Shown here: positions 34,136 through 41,134 of the stretch, one piece after another
Layout of the letters: the number at the start of each line of letters is the position of its first letter
Position numbering within the stretch: the first letter of the stretch is position 1
Source of the DNA: Lentzea albidocapillata subsp. violacea
GTDB taxonomy: Bacteria; Actinomycetota; Actinomycetes; Mycobacteriales; Pseudonocardiaceae
NCBI RefSeq assembly: GCF_900100275.1
Contig: NZ_FNET01000032.1
Span: 1 to 64,000, forward strand
Direction of reading: 5' to 3'
DNA length: 64,000 nucleotides
Notes under the pieces: generated by a model
The model's input: only the letters and a program-made list of their open reading frames with translations
Databases searched by the model: none
Told to the model about the DNA's origin: nothing
Made by a program: the position numbers and the translations under genes

Positions 34136-35647
34136 ATGCGAAAAGTGCTACTGGCGATGAGCTTCGCGGCCATCGCGGTGATCACCACCGCCACCCCTGC
34201 GCCGGCCATCAGAGGCGGTGCCGAAGCCCAGGCGCCCTACCCGTTCTCGGGCTCGCTGCAGCGCCCCGACTCGCCGCGCGCCGACGGCCACACCTGCGGC
34301 GTCACGCTGGTCGCGCCGGGCTGGGCCGTCACCGCGGGCCACTGCACCCGCAACAACCCCAGCCTCGCCCAGGTCGGCAGGCCGAAGAACTGGTCGGTGC
34401 GGCTCGGCACGCTCGACGCGGGCAGCGGCGGCGAGGTGATCGAGGTCGAGCGGTTCATCACCTACTCGCCCAATCCCGTCCACGACGGCGACATCGGCCT
34501 GCTGAAGCTGCGGAAGAACGCGAGGACCAAGCCCGTCACGCTGCCGTCGGCCCGGCCCGCCGAAGGCACCGGCGCGCGGATCCTCGGTTGGGGCATGACG
34601 TGTGACCGCCGTGCGCCCGAGTGCTACCCGCAGAAGCTGCGCGAGGCGGACACCGTGATCCAGCCGACTGCCGCCTGCGACGGCATCCACGCTGATCGCG
34701 AGCTGTGCATCGGCGCACTGGACGGCAGCGTCGCCGCCACGAACATGGACTCCGGCGGCCCCGCACTCGGCCGCGACGGCGACCGCTGGGTGATCACCGG
34801 CCTCGTGAGCGGCTCGGGCGGTGACGACAGGCCGGTCATGTACACCGACGTCCACCACTTCAAGGGCTGGATCGACGACGTCGTCACGGGGAAGATCAAC
34901 CCGCCGGACACCCCGGTGCCGAACCTCGAGGGCGCCGCGTCACTGGCGGGAGTCTGCTCGGCGTCCGTGGTCAGGAGCGATCACGGCAAGCCCGGTGACC
35001 AGGCACTTCTGCTCACCAACGGCCACTGCGTCCCAGAGCGCCCGGCACCCGGCGAGACCCTGAGGGACGTCGCGATCAAGCTCCCGGCGACCATCGGCGA
35101 CCGCCAGGGCTATCCGCAGGCCAAAGCCGAGACGAGGCGCCTCCTCTCGGCGACCATGACCGGCACCGACACCGCGCTCTTCGAGCTCGACCAGACGTAC
35201 GCCCAGCTCAAGGCCAAGGGTGTGAAGATCTTCAAGCTCTCGGACAGGTCAGCCAGGCCAGGACAACGCGTCGACATCATCTCGGCGGGCAACGGCAAGC
35301 GCTTCAGCTGCACCATCGAGGCCGTCGTCCCGCATCTGCGCGAAGAGGGCTACACGCAGGACAACGCCTACCGCTACGACCCCGCGTGCACGCCGTCGCA
35401 CGGCGGTTCGGGCTCGCCGATCGTGCTTCGGGACGGCGTCACCGTCGTCGGCGTGCACAGCACCGGCAACGACAACGGTGAGCGGTGCACGGCGAACAAC
35501 CCGTGCGAGGTCGCAGCGGACGGCTCGGTGACCGTGCACCAAGGCGCCCGCTACGGCCAGCAGGTCAAGCACCTAGCCGCTTGCGTACGAACCCAGAAGC
35601 CTGGTCGACCACAACGACCAGAAGCAGCACCACGAGGATGTGCGTGA
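34136..35647 (+). CDS. Exported protein with two S1-type serine protease domains
   Basis: A 503-residue secreted protein. A signal peptide ends at TPAPA, and the mature form begins IRGG, like an activated trypsin. Domain 1 (about 25-250) has His69 in VTAGHC, Asp119 in GDIGLLKL and Ser206 in NMDSGGPAL. Domain 2 (about 268-490) has His297 in LTNGHC, Asp345 in GTDTALFEL and Ser425 in HGGSGSP, closer to the V8/glutamyl-endopeptidase type. Both triads look complete. The last 83 bp overlap the 3' end of phnE on the other strand. The ATG at 34136 is chosen for the signal peptide. Confidence 0.88.
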   Translation: MRKVLLAMSFAAIAVITTATPAPAIRGGAEAQAPYPFSGSLQRPDSPRADGHTCGVTLVAPGWAVTAGHCTRNNPSLAQVGRPKNWSVRLGTLDAGSGGEVIEVERFITYSPNPVHDGDIGLLKLRKNARTKPVTLPSARPAEGTGARILGWGMTCDRRAPECYPQKLREADTVIQPTAACDGIHADRELCIGALDGSVAATNMDSGGPALGRDGDRWVITGLVSGSGGDDRPVMYTDVHHFKGWIDDVVTGKINPPDTPVPNLEGAASLAGVCSASVVRSDHGKPGDQALLLTNGHCVPERPAPGETLRDVAIKLPATIGDRQGYPQAKAETRRLLSATMTGTDTALFELDQTYAQLKAKGVKIFKLSDRSARPGQRVDIISAGNGKRFSCTIEAVVPHLREEGYTQDNAYRYDPACTPSHGGSGSPIVLRDGVTVVGVHSTGNDNGERCTANNPCEVAADGSVTVHQGARYGQQVKHLAACVRTQKPGRPQRPEAAPRGCA

Positions 35648-36368
35648 CCATCTCGTCGAACCGGAACAGCTTGATGGACTGGTTGATCAGGAAGCCGATC
35701 CCGCCCGCTCCGGCCAAGCCGAGCACGAGCGACGACCGCACGTTCACGTCCAGCCGGTAGAGCAGGAGTCCCGCCAGCGAAGGCATGACGGTCGGGAGCA
35801 CCGCGTGCAGCGCGATCTGCGGACCGGACGCACCGGTCACCTTCACCGCGTCGCGCGGCCCGCGGTCGCTCTCGTCCATCGCCTCGGCCCAGAGCTTGCC
35901 CATCACGCCGGTGTTGTGGAACACCAGCGCGAGCACGCCCGCGAACGGCCCGAGCCCCACCGCCGTCACGAAGATCAGCGCGAACACCACGTCCGGCACC
36001 GAGCGCAGGAACGACAGCACCGCACGGGCCGCCTGCTGCGCCCACGCCGCCGATGTCGTCGCCCTGGAGGCCAGAAGAGCCAGAGCCAGGGCGAACGGGA
36101 TCGAGAACGTGGTGCCGAGCAGTCCGATGTAGAGCGTGATCACCGCTGCTTCCAACGACTTCCCGAGCACCGAGAAGTCCGGTGGCAACGACTCGGCGAG
36201 GAAGTCGGCCATCCCCTCCCAGCCCGCGATCAGCGCGGCGGGCGAGAACTCCGTGGCCTGCCAGGCAAGCACATGCACGACGAGGAAGACCGCCACCACG
36301 ACCCACACGACGGGCGCGGGCCAGCGACGGCGAGGAACCGCGAGCTTCGGAGAAGCCGTGACACTCAT
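35565..36368 (-). CDS. phnE: PhnE-type phosphonate ABC permease
   Basis: A 267-residue permease with about six membrane helices and the binding-protein-dependent motif region DAVKVTGASGPQIALHAVLP near 160-180. Segment SVLVLGLAGAGGIG-like near the end (SSLVLGLAGAGGIGFLI) is typical of PhnE. ATGA overlap with the ATPase gene upstream. Its last 83 bp are antisense to the S1 protease gene. Confidence 0.87.
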   Translation of the reverse strand: MSVTASPKLAVPRRRWPAPVVWVVVAVFLVVHVLAWQATEFSPAALIAGWEGMADFLAESLPPDFSVLGKSLEAAVITLYIGLLGTTFSIPFALALALLASRATTSAAWAQQAARAVLSFLRSVPDVVFALIFVTAVGLGPFAGVLALVFHNTGVMGKLWAEAMDESDRGPRDAVKVTGASGPQIALHAVLPTVMPSLAGLLLYRLDVNVRSSLVLGLAGAGGIGFLINQSIKLFRFDEMVTHILVVLLLVVVVDQASGFVRKRLGA

Positions 36369-36982
36369 GCCGCCACCGTCGCCTTCATCTCCACGACGCG
36401 ATCCGCGTAGGTGCGCGCGAGCTCCGGCTGGTGCAGCACGGCCACCACCGCCATTCCGTCGCCTGCCAGGGCTTTCAGCAGTTCCATCACCTGCACCGCG
36501 GCCTGCGGGTCGAGCGCCGACACCGGTTCGTCGGCGAGGATCACGTTGGCGCGCTGGCACAACGCGCGTGCGATCGCCACACGTTGTTGCTGCCCACCGG
36601 AAAGCCGCGCGCACCGGTCCAGCGCACGGTCCACGAGCCCGACCCTCTCCAGACAACCCATCGCCTCTTCCCGGACGTCCTGCGGGAAGAAGAACGAGCG
36701 GTGCAGCGGAAGCCGTCCCAGAGCGCCGGAGCAGACGTTGTCCAACGCATTCCGGCGGCCGACCAGGTGGATCTTCTGGAACACCATCGCGGCGTTCCCG
36801 CCGACCTCGACCTCGCCTCCGTCGGGAGTTTCCAGCCCGACCACGCAACGCAACACCGTGGACTTGCCCGAGCCGTTCGGCCCGAGCAGCGCCACGAACT
36901 CACCGGGTTCGACCGAGAGGTCGAAGCCGTCCAGCACGGTGCGGCCGCCGAACGACTTGCGCAGGCCGCGGATGGCGAGCAT
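36365..36982 (-). CDS. phnC: PhnC-type phosphonate ABC ATPase
   Basis: A 205-residue ATPase with Walker A GPNGSGKST near 34-42, Q loop MVFQKIHLVGRRNALDNV (a PhnC-like trait), signature LSGGQQQRVAIARAL, Walker B VILADEPVSALDP and switch His in VLHQPELA. It powers import through PhnE. ATGA overlap with phnE; its start codon abuts the stop codon of the binding protein gene, overlapping by one base. Confidence 0.9.
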   Translation of the reverse strand: MLAIRGLRKSFGGRTVLDGFDLSVEPGEFVALLGPNGSGKSTVLRCVVGLETPDGGEVEVGGNAAMVFQKIHLVGRRNALDNVCSGALGRLPLHRSFFFPQDVREEAMGCLERVGLVDRALDRCARLSGGQQQRVAIARALCQRANVILADEPVSALDPQAAVQVMELLKALAGDGMAVVAVLHQPELARTYADRVVEMKATVAA

Positions 36983-37866
36983 CAGACGTCCTCTTCCTGG
37001 AGCCCCAGCGTGGTCGCGAGGTCGAAGAGCACCTTGTACGTGTCGTTGTTGACCTGCACGAGCGGTCCGGGCGGGGTGACGTCGAGGAACGCGCCGACCT
37101 TCTCGACGTCGGCCGGCGAGAGCTCCAGCAACGCCTTGCGCACCTTGTCCTTGAACGCCGGGTCGAGGTCGCCGCGCACGGTGATCGGGTCGTTCGGGAT
37201 CGGCTCGGACTTCCAGATCTGACGGAACTTCGACTCGTCGAACGTGCCGGTGCCCTTGGCGGTCGCGAGCTGCTGGCTGTTGATCTCGGCTGCGTCCACC
37301 TTGCCGTTGATCAGCGACAGCATGGCCTCGGGATGCCCGCCCGCGTAGTCGAGCTTCACGTCGGCGACGTTGTGCTTCTTCAAGCCGTAGCGGGGAAGCG
37401 CGTCACCGGACGCCGACCCGACGCTGCCCAGGGCGAGCGACTTGCCGGCCAGGTCCTCGATCGTCCGCGCGGGAGAGTCCTTCGCGACCCAGATGCCGGC
37501 GGTGTAGCTGGTGAGCTTCCCGGAACCGTCCGCGAACGACACCATGGGCTCCGCCTTGGCCTTCTGCGACGCGAAGACGTAACCGAGCGGACCGAACTGG
37601 GCGATCTCCAGCTTGCCGTTGCGCATCGCCAGCACCTCGGCCGCGTAGTCGTCGACGACCTGCAGCTCGACCTCACAGCCGAGCTTGGTCGCCAACGCCT
37701 TCGCGAGCACCTCGTAGGCGGGCTTGAGCTTCGCCGGGTCCTCGTACGGCTCGACGCCGAAACGCACCTTGCCGTTCGGGCAGTCACCACCGCTCGAAGC
37801 GGAGTTCGTGGTGCCACAAGCTGTCAGGGCCAACGCCGCAGCGAGAACAACGCCGAGGGTTCTCAT
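36982..37866 (-). CDS. phnD: PhnD-type phosphonate-binding lipoprotein
   Basis: A 294-residue lipoprotein (lipobox ALTAC) of the PhnD family: VRFGVEPYEDPAKLKPAYEVLAKAL, AMRNGKLEIAQFGPLGYV, SLALGSVGSASGDALPRY and INGKVDAAEINSQQLA. It should bind 2-aminoethylphosphonate or a relative outside the membrane. TGATG overlap with the FAD oxidase stop, GGAGATGTG upstream. The ligand is inferred from the neighbouring genes. Confidence 0.88.
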   Translation of the reverse strand: MRTLGVVLAAALALTACGTTNSASSGGDCPNGKVRFGVEPYEDPAKLKPAYEVLAKALATKLGCEVELQVVDDYAAEVLAMRNGKLEIAQFGPLGYVFASQKAKAEPMVSFADGSGKLTSYTAGIWVAKDSPARTIEDLAGKSLALGSVGSASGDALPRYGLKKHNVADVKLDYAGGHPEAMLSLINGKVDAAEINSQQLATAKGTGTFDESKFRQIWKSEPIPNDPITVRGDLDPAFKDKVRKALLELSPADVEKVGAFLDVTPPGPLVQVNNDTYKVLFDLATTLGLQEEDV

Positions 37867-39173
37867 CACATCTCCTGGAGGAGGTCGTCGAGCACGGCCG
37901 GGGCGAGGCCGAGCGCGGTGGTCATGCCGATGCCGGAGGTGACCGAGACGGCCCTGGTGAGCGGAGCGGGCGTCGCGGTCAGGAAGGGCTCGGGGGCGGA
38001 CGCGTAGATGCCGCGCCAGCGTTCGAGCACGCGGAGCGAGGGAACGCCGAGCAGCCGGGCCGTCTCGGTGAGCACCAGGTCGTCCAGGTCCTCGGACCGG
38101 TACGGGCCGACCGTGCGGCTGTAGTGGTGGGTGTCGCCGATCGTGAGCGAGCCGTCGGGGAGCTGGGTGAACATCAGGTTCAGCCCGGCTTCGACCAGCT
38201 CGGGGTGGTCGTTCGTGAGTCGTTCGCGGACTCTCTCGATGCTTGGGCACCGGGCGAACGCGTCGTAGCGCAGCATCGAGAACCCGGTCAGCACGGCCGG
38301 GTCGATCACGCCGTCGTGCGCGACGCGCAGCATTCGCAGCTGGCAGCGCTGGACCTCGCGCTTTTCGGCGATCTCGGGGAAGAACCTGTCGATGTCGTGG
38401 CCTACGGCCACGACCGCCGCGCGGCATCGGATCTCGCCGCGGGAGGTGCGGATCAGGCCCGGCTCGATGGTGAGCACGTTGGTCGACCAGTGGAACGTGA
38501 CGCCGCGATCGTTCAACAATCCTGCAATCGCGTGGACGGCTTCGCGTGGGTCGACGCGGATGTCGAGGGGGAGGAAGGCGGCGCCGAGGATCGAAGGATT
38601 GTTCAACAATCCGGTCGTGGGATTGTTGAACAATCCAACCTGCGGATCGTTGAACGATCCCACGCTGGAGTTGTTGAACAATCCGGCGCGAGGATCGTTG
38701 AACGACCCAACGCCGGAGTTGTTGAACGGCCCGACCCCGGGATTGTTGAACGATCCGACGCCGGAGTTGTTGAACGATCCGACGTGGGGGTTGTTGAACG
38801 ATCCAACCCGAGGATTGTTGAACGATCCCTTCGTTGGATTGTTCAACAACTCAACATCGCGGACCTCGGCGAACTCCCGCAGCACCTCGAGTTCGTCCTC
38901 CGCGCGGGCCACGACGACCGAGCCAGACTCACGCAGCCAGAAACCGGCCTCGCGAGCGAGCTTCAGCCACTGCTCGCGTGCAGTCATCGCATACGAGAAC
39001 GCCACCCCGTCCTGAGCGGTAAAGCACCCGTGCCCGAAGTTGCGCACGGAAGCCCCGGCCGCGTGCTCGTCACGCTCGACCACGGCGACGGAGAGCCCCC
39101 GCTGAACCGCGTGCCAAGCGTGCGCGAGCCCGACGATCCCCGCGCCGACGACCACCAGGTCCACACTTGTCAT
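37866..39173 (-). CDS. FAD-dependent amine oxidase of the phosphonate locus, carrying a repeat insertion
   Basis: A 435-residue DAO-type flavoenzyme resembling the TIGR03364 group found with phosphonatase-like hydrolases. GxGxxG is at VVVGAGIVGLAHA, RNFGHGCF is near 44-51, and the C-terminus is SVTSGIGMTTALGLAPAVLDDLL. It probably oxidises an aminophosphonate to an aldehyde. Between VELL (about 110) and ILGAAFLPLDIRVDPREA (about 194) lie eleven 8-residue units of the type NNPxVGSF, from a 24-bp DNA repeat. They take the place of a short connecting segment. The fold on both sides looks intact. ATG at 39173 overlaps a GntR-type palindrome. Confidence 0.85.
   Translation of the reverse strand: MTSVDLVVVGAGIVGLAHAWHAVQRGLSVAVVERDEHAAGASVRNFGHGCFTAQDGVAFSYAMTAREQWLKLAREAGFWLRESGSVVVARAEDELEVLREFAEVRDVELLNNPTKGSFNNPRVGSFNNPHVGSFNNSGVGSFNNPGVGPFNNSGVGSFNDPRAGLFNNSSVGSFNDPQVGLFNNPTTGLLNNPSILGAAFLPLDIRVDPREAVHAIAGLLNDRGVTFHWSTNVLTIEPGLIRTSRGEIRCRAAVVAVGHDIDRFFPEIAEKREVQRCQLRMLRVAHDGVIDPAVLTGFSMLRYDAFARCPSIERVRERLTNDHPELVEAGLNLMFTQLPDGSLTIGDTHHYSRTVGPYRSEDLDDLVLTETARLLGVPSLRVLERWRGIYASAPEPFLTATPAPLTRAVSVTSGIGMTTALGLAPAVLDDLLQEM
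38596..38852 (-). repeat. 24-bp tandem array of 17-bp near-palindromes, 11 units, in frame
   Basis: Units start every 24 bp at 38596, 38620, 38644, 38668, 38692, 38716, 38740, 38764, 38788, 38812 and 38836. Each is a 17-bp inverted repeat of the type GGATTGTTGAACAATCC plus a variable 7-bp spacer. The first and last units carry C at the centre (GTTCAAC) and the nine inner ones carry G. A lone matching motif, GATCGTTCAACAATCC, sits outside the array at 38507-38522. Confidence 0.95.
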
Positions 39174-39177
39174 GACA
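39168..39177. promoter_or_regulatory. Palindrome TGTCATGACA, putative GntR operator 1
   Basis: A perfect 10-bp palindrome covering the oxidase start codon. A near copy lies 77 bp away before gntR. Confidence 0.55.
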
Positions 39178-39244
39178 GGAACGATGAGCGGCGGCAGAAC
39201 CAGAAGCAATGGCTGTTCTGATGTGTTCACTTGGAGTTCAGACT

Positions 39245-39254
39245 TGTTATGACA
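39245..39254. promoter_or_regulatory. Near-palindrome TGTTATGACA, putative GntR operator 2
   Basis: One base differs from operator 1. It lies just upstream of the gntR -10 box (TATCCT, 39257-39262), where a bound repressor would block transcription. Confidence 0.55.
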
Positions 39255-39256
39255 TG

Positions 39257-39262
39257 TATCCT
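39257..39262 (+). promoter_or_regulatory. -10 box TATCCT of leaderless gntR
   Basis: TATCCT, 7 nt, then the ATG at 39270. No ribosome-binding site. Confidence 0.6.
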
Positions 39263-39269
39263 CAGCGGC

Positions 39270-40016
39270 ATGGAGATGCCCCTGCACGAGCGCATCGCGG
39301 CCGACCTGCGCCGCCGCATCGCCTCCGGTGAACTGGCCGTCGGAGATCCCGTGCCGTCCGAGTCGCAGCTGGGTGCGCAGTGGAACGCCTCGCGCGCGCC
39401 GGTCCGGCAGGCGCTGACGTCGCTCAGGGCCGAGGGCATGATCGGCGGCGGCCGCGGGAAGCCGGCGGTGGTGCGCAGGCACACGTTGTCGCAGCCGTTC
39501 GAGACGTTCCTGTCGTTCTCCAGCTGGGCCGCGGGTCTCGGGCACGTGCCGGGGCAGCGAACCCTGGAGATCGCGCGCCGCCCGGCCGACGCCGACATCG
39601 CCGACGCCCTCCAGCTCGACGAGGGCACGCCGGTGGTGCAGCTGCTCAGGCAGCGGCTGATCGACGGCAGGCCGACGATGCTGGAGCGCACGACGTTCGT
39701 GGAACCGGTGGGGCGCCTGCTGTTCGACTTCGACTGCGACAGCGGCTCGCTCTACGCGTACCTGGGGGAGCAGGGCGTCGACATGACCGTTGCGCGGCAC
39801 CAGATCGACGCCGTCGCGGCCGATGCGCAGGACAGCGAGTTGCTGGAAGTCGCCCTGGGGGCACCACTTCTGCGGGAACGGCGGTGTGCGTCCGGAATGG
39901 ACGGACGGCCGGTCGAGTACTCCGACGACCGCTACCGCCCGGACATGGTCAGCTTTTCGATCGAGAACTCCCAGCAGGCGCACCCGGCGCTGCTGCGGGA
40001 CTGGAGGGCTTCGTGA
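39270..40016 (+). CDS. GntR/UTRA transcriptional regulator of the phosphonate locus
   Basis: A 248-residue HutC-type regulator. The N-terminal winged helix (about 4-70) has LHERIAADLRRRIASGEL and VPSESQLGAQWNASRAPVRQAL. The C-terminal UTRA domain (about 95-240) binds the effector. It is divergent from the oxidase-phnDCE operon and coupled to the HAD gene by GTGA. The two TGTYATGACA sites between the divergent starts are its likely targets. The effector is probably an aminophosphonate or its breakdown product. Confidence 0.88.
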   Translation: MEMPLHERIAADLRRRIASGELAVGDPVPSESQLGAQWNASRAPVRQALTSLRAEGMIGGGRGKPAVVRRHTLSQPFETFLSFSSWAAGLGHVPGQRTLEIARRPADADIADALQLDEGTPVVQLLRQRLIDGRPTMLERTTFVEPVGRLLFDFDCDSGSLYAYLGEQGVDMTVARHQIDAVAADAQDSELLEVALGAPLLRERRCASGMDGRPVEYSDDRYRPDMVSFSIENSQQAHPALLRDWRAS

Positions 40017-40732
40017 ACCGGATCGACCTCGTGGTGCTGGACATCGCCGGCACGACCGTGGAGGAGCACGGGCTGGTCTACAAAGCGTTGGCGGACACCG
40101 TGATCGCGGCCGGTGGATCAGCACAGGACGTCGGCGACTGGATGGGCGCCGACAAGTACGAGGCGATCTCGGCGATGCTCGGGAAGTCCGAAGTGGACGC
40201 CGAGTTCAGGGACTTCCACGAGCGGCTCGCGAAGTACTACGCCGAGACGCCGCCGACGCCGATCCCCGGTGTGCCGGAAGCGTTGGCGCAGCTGCGGAGC
40301 AACGGCGTCAAGGTCGCGCTGACCACCGGCTTCGACAGGCCGGTCGTGGACGGGCTGCTCGACGTCCTGGGCTGGCGCGAGGGCGTGCTGGACGCGGTGG
40401 TGTGCGTGGACGACGTGAGGGCCGGCCGTCCCGCGCCGTACATGATCCACCGGGCGATGGAGCTGACCGGCGTCCGGGACGTCCGGCGCGTGCTGACCGC
40501 CGGCGACACCACGAGAGACCTGCAGGCGGGCACGAACGCGGGTGCGGCGTTCGTCGTCGGCGTACTCAGCGGCAGCCAGACGGCGGAGGAACTCGGCACC
40601 GTCCGGCACACACACCTGCTCAAAAGCGTCGCCGAGATCCCGTCACTAGTCGAGGGCGTTGCCGAGATCCCGTCACCAGTCGAGGGCGTTGCCGAGATCC
40701 CGTCACTAGTCGAGGGCGGCGGTGTGGCGTAG
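40013..40732 (+). CDS. Phosphonatase-like HAD hydrolase with a repeated C-terminal tail
   Basis: A 239-residue HAD hydrolase: motif I DIAGTTVEE, motif II TTGF, RAGRPAPYMIHRAM where phosphonatases have GRPAP, and motif IV TAGDTTRD. It resembles the PhnX-like group (TIGR03351). With the oxidase it could convert phosphonoacetaldehyde to acetaldehyde and phosphate. The Schiff-base Lys of true PhnX cannot be assigned by eye. The C-terminus has three units VAEIPS(L/P)VEG from a 30-bp DNA repeat. The last 27 bp are antisense to the next gene. Confidence 0.82.
   Translation: MNRIDLVVLDIAGTTVEEHGLVYKALADTVIAAGGSAQDVGDWMGADKYEAISAMLGKSEVDAEFRDFHERLAKYYAETPPTPIPGVPEALAQLRSNGVKVALTTGFDRPVVDGLLDVLGWREGVLDAVVCVDDVRAGRPAPYMIHRAMELTGVRDVRRVLTAGDTTRDLQAGTNAGAAFVVGVLSGSQTAEELGTVRHTHLLKSVAEIPSLVEGVAEIPSPVEGVAEIPSLVEGGGVA
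40628..40717. repeat. 30-bp direct repeat, three copies
   Basis: Copies at 40628-40657, 40658-40687 and 40688-40717 (shared core GCCGAGATCCCGTCAC). On the plus strand they encode the tail of the HAD protein. On the minus strand each copy contains the sequence around the stop codon of the neighbouring gene. Confidence 0.9.
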
Positions 40733-41134
40733 CTGCTCGGGCGTCGGGTCCGCGACCAGGACCCGCAACGCGTCCGCGAACTGGTCGAAGCGCCGGTCGA
40801 ACTCGGCCAGCTCGCGCGACGGCTCCGCGACCAGCGCCGCCCGGCCCGGTCTGGGCACGGCGCTCGCCAGCGCGTCGCGGAGGGGCTGGGCCCGGCGCAA
40901 CGCGACGAGCAGCGTCCAGAGCCGTTGCTCGATCAGGGCGACCTGCACCGGGTCGCCCGTCACGCGCTGGAAGTCCGAACGCACGGCGGTGGCGCGGCGG
41001 CGCTGGGTGGGGCAGGTGAAGTCGGCGGACCGGACGACCTGCGTGTCCGGTGCCGACCGGGCGAGTGCTTCCTCCGACCGGAACCGCCGCACTGGCGGGG
41101 TTCCGGCCGGGTTCCACATCCACCAGGACGTCAT
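40706..41134 (-). CDS. Small protein coupled to the XPB helicase gene
   Basis: A 142-residue soluble protein, start MTSWWMWNPAGTPPVRRF, then helices rich in Arg and Glu (FQRVTGDPVQVALIEQRLWTLLVALRRA, RELAEFDRRFDQFADALRVL). I do not recognise a family. The ATGA overlap with the helicase stop suggests that it works with the helicase. Its stop codon lies inside a 30-bp repeat shared with the HAD gene. Confidence 0.7.
   Translation of the reverse strand: MTSWWMWNPAGTPPVRRFRSEEALARSAPDTQVVRSADFTCPTQRRRATAVRSDFQRVTGDPVQVALIEQRLWTLLVALRRAQPLRDALASAVPRPGRAALVAEPSRELAEFDRRFDQFADALRVLVADPTPEQLRHTAALD

Noticed and set aside
38596..38852. The 24-bp array as a CRISPR
   Set aside because: The units are 17 bp with 7-bp spacers, far below CRISPR repeat and spacer sizes. 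The array is in frame inside a gene and no cas genes are in the window.
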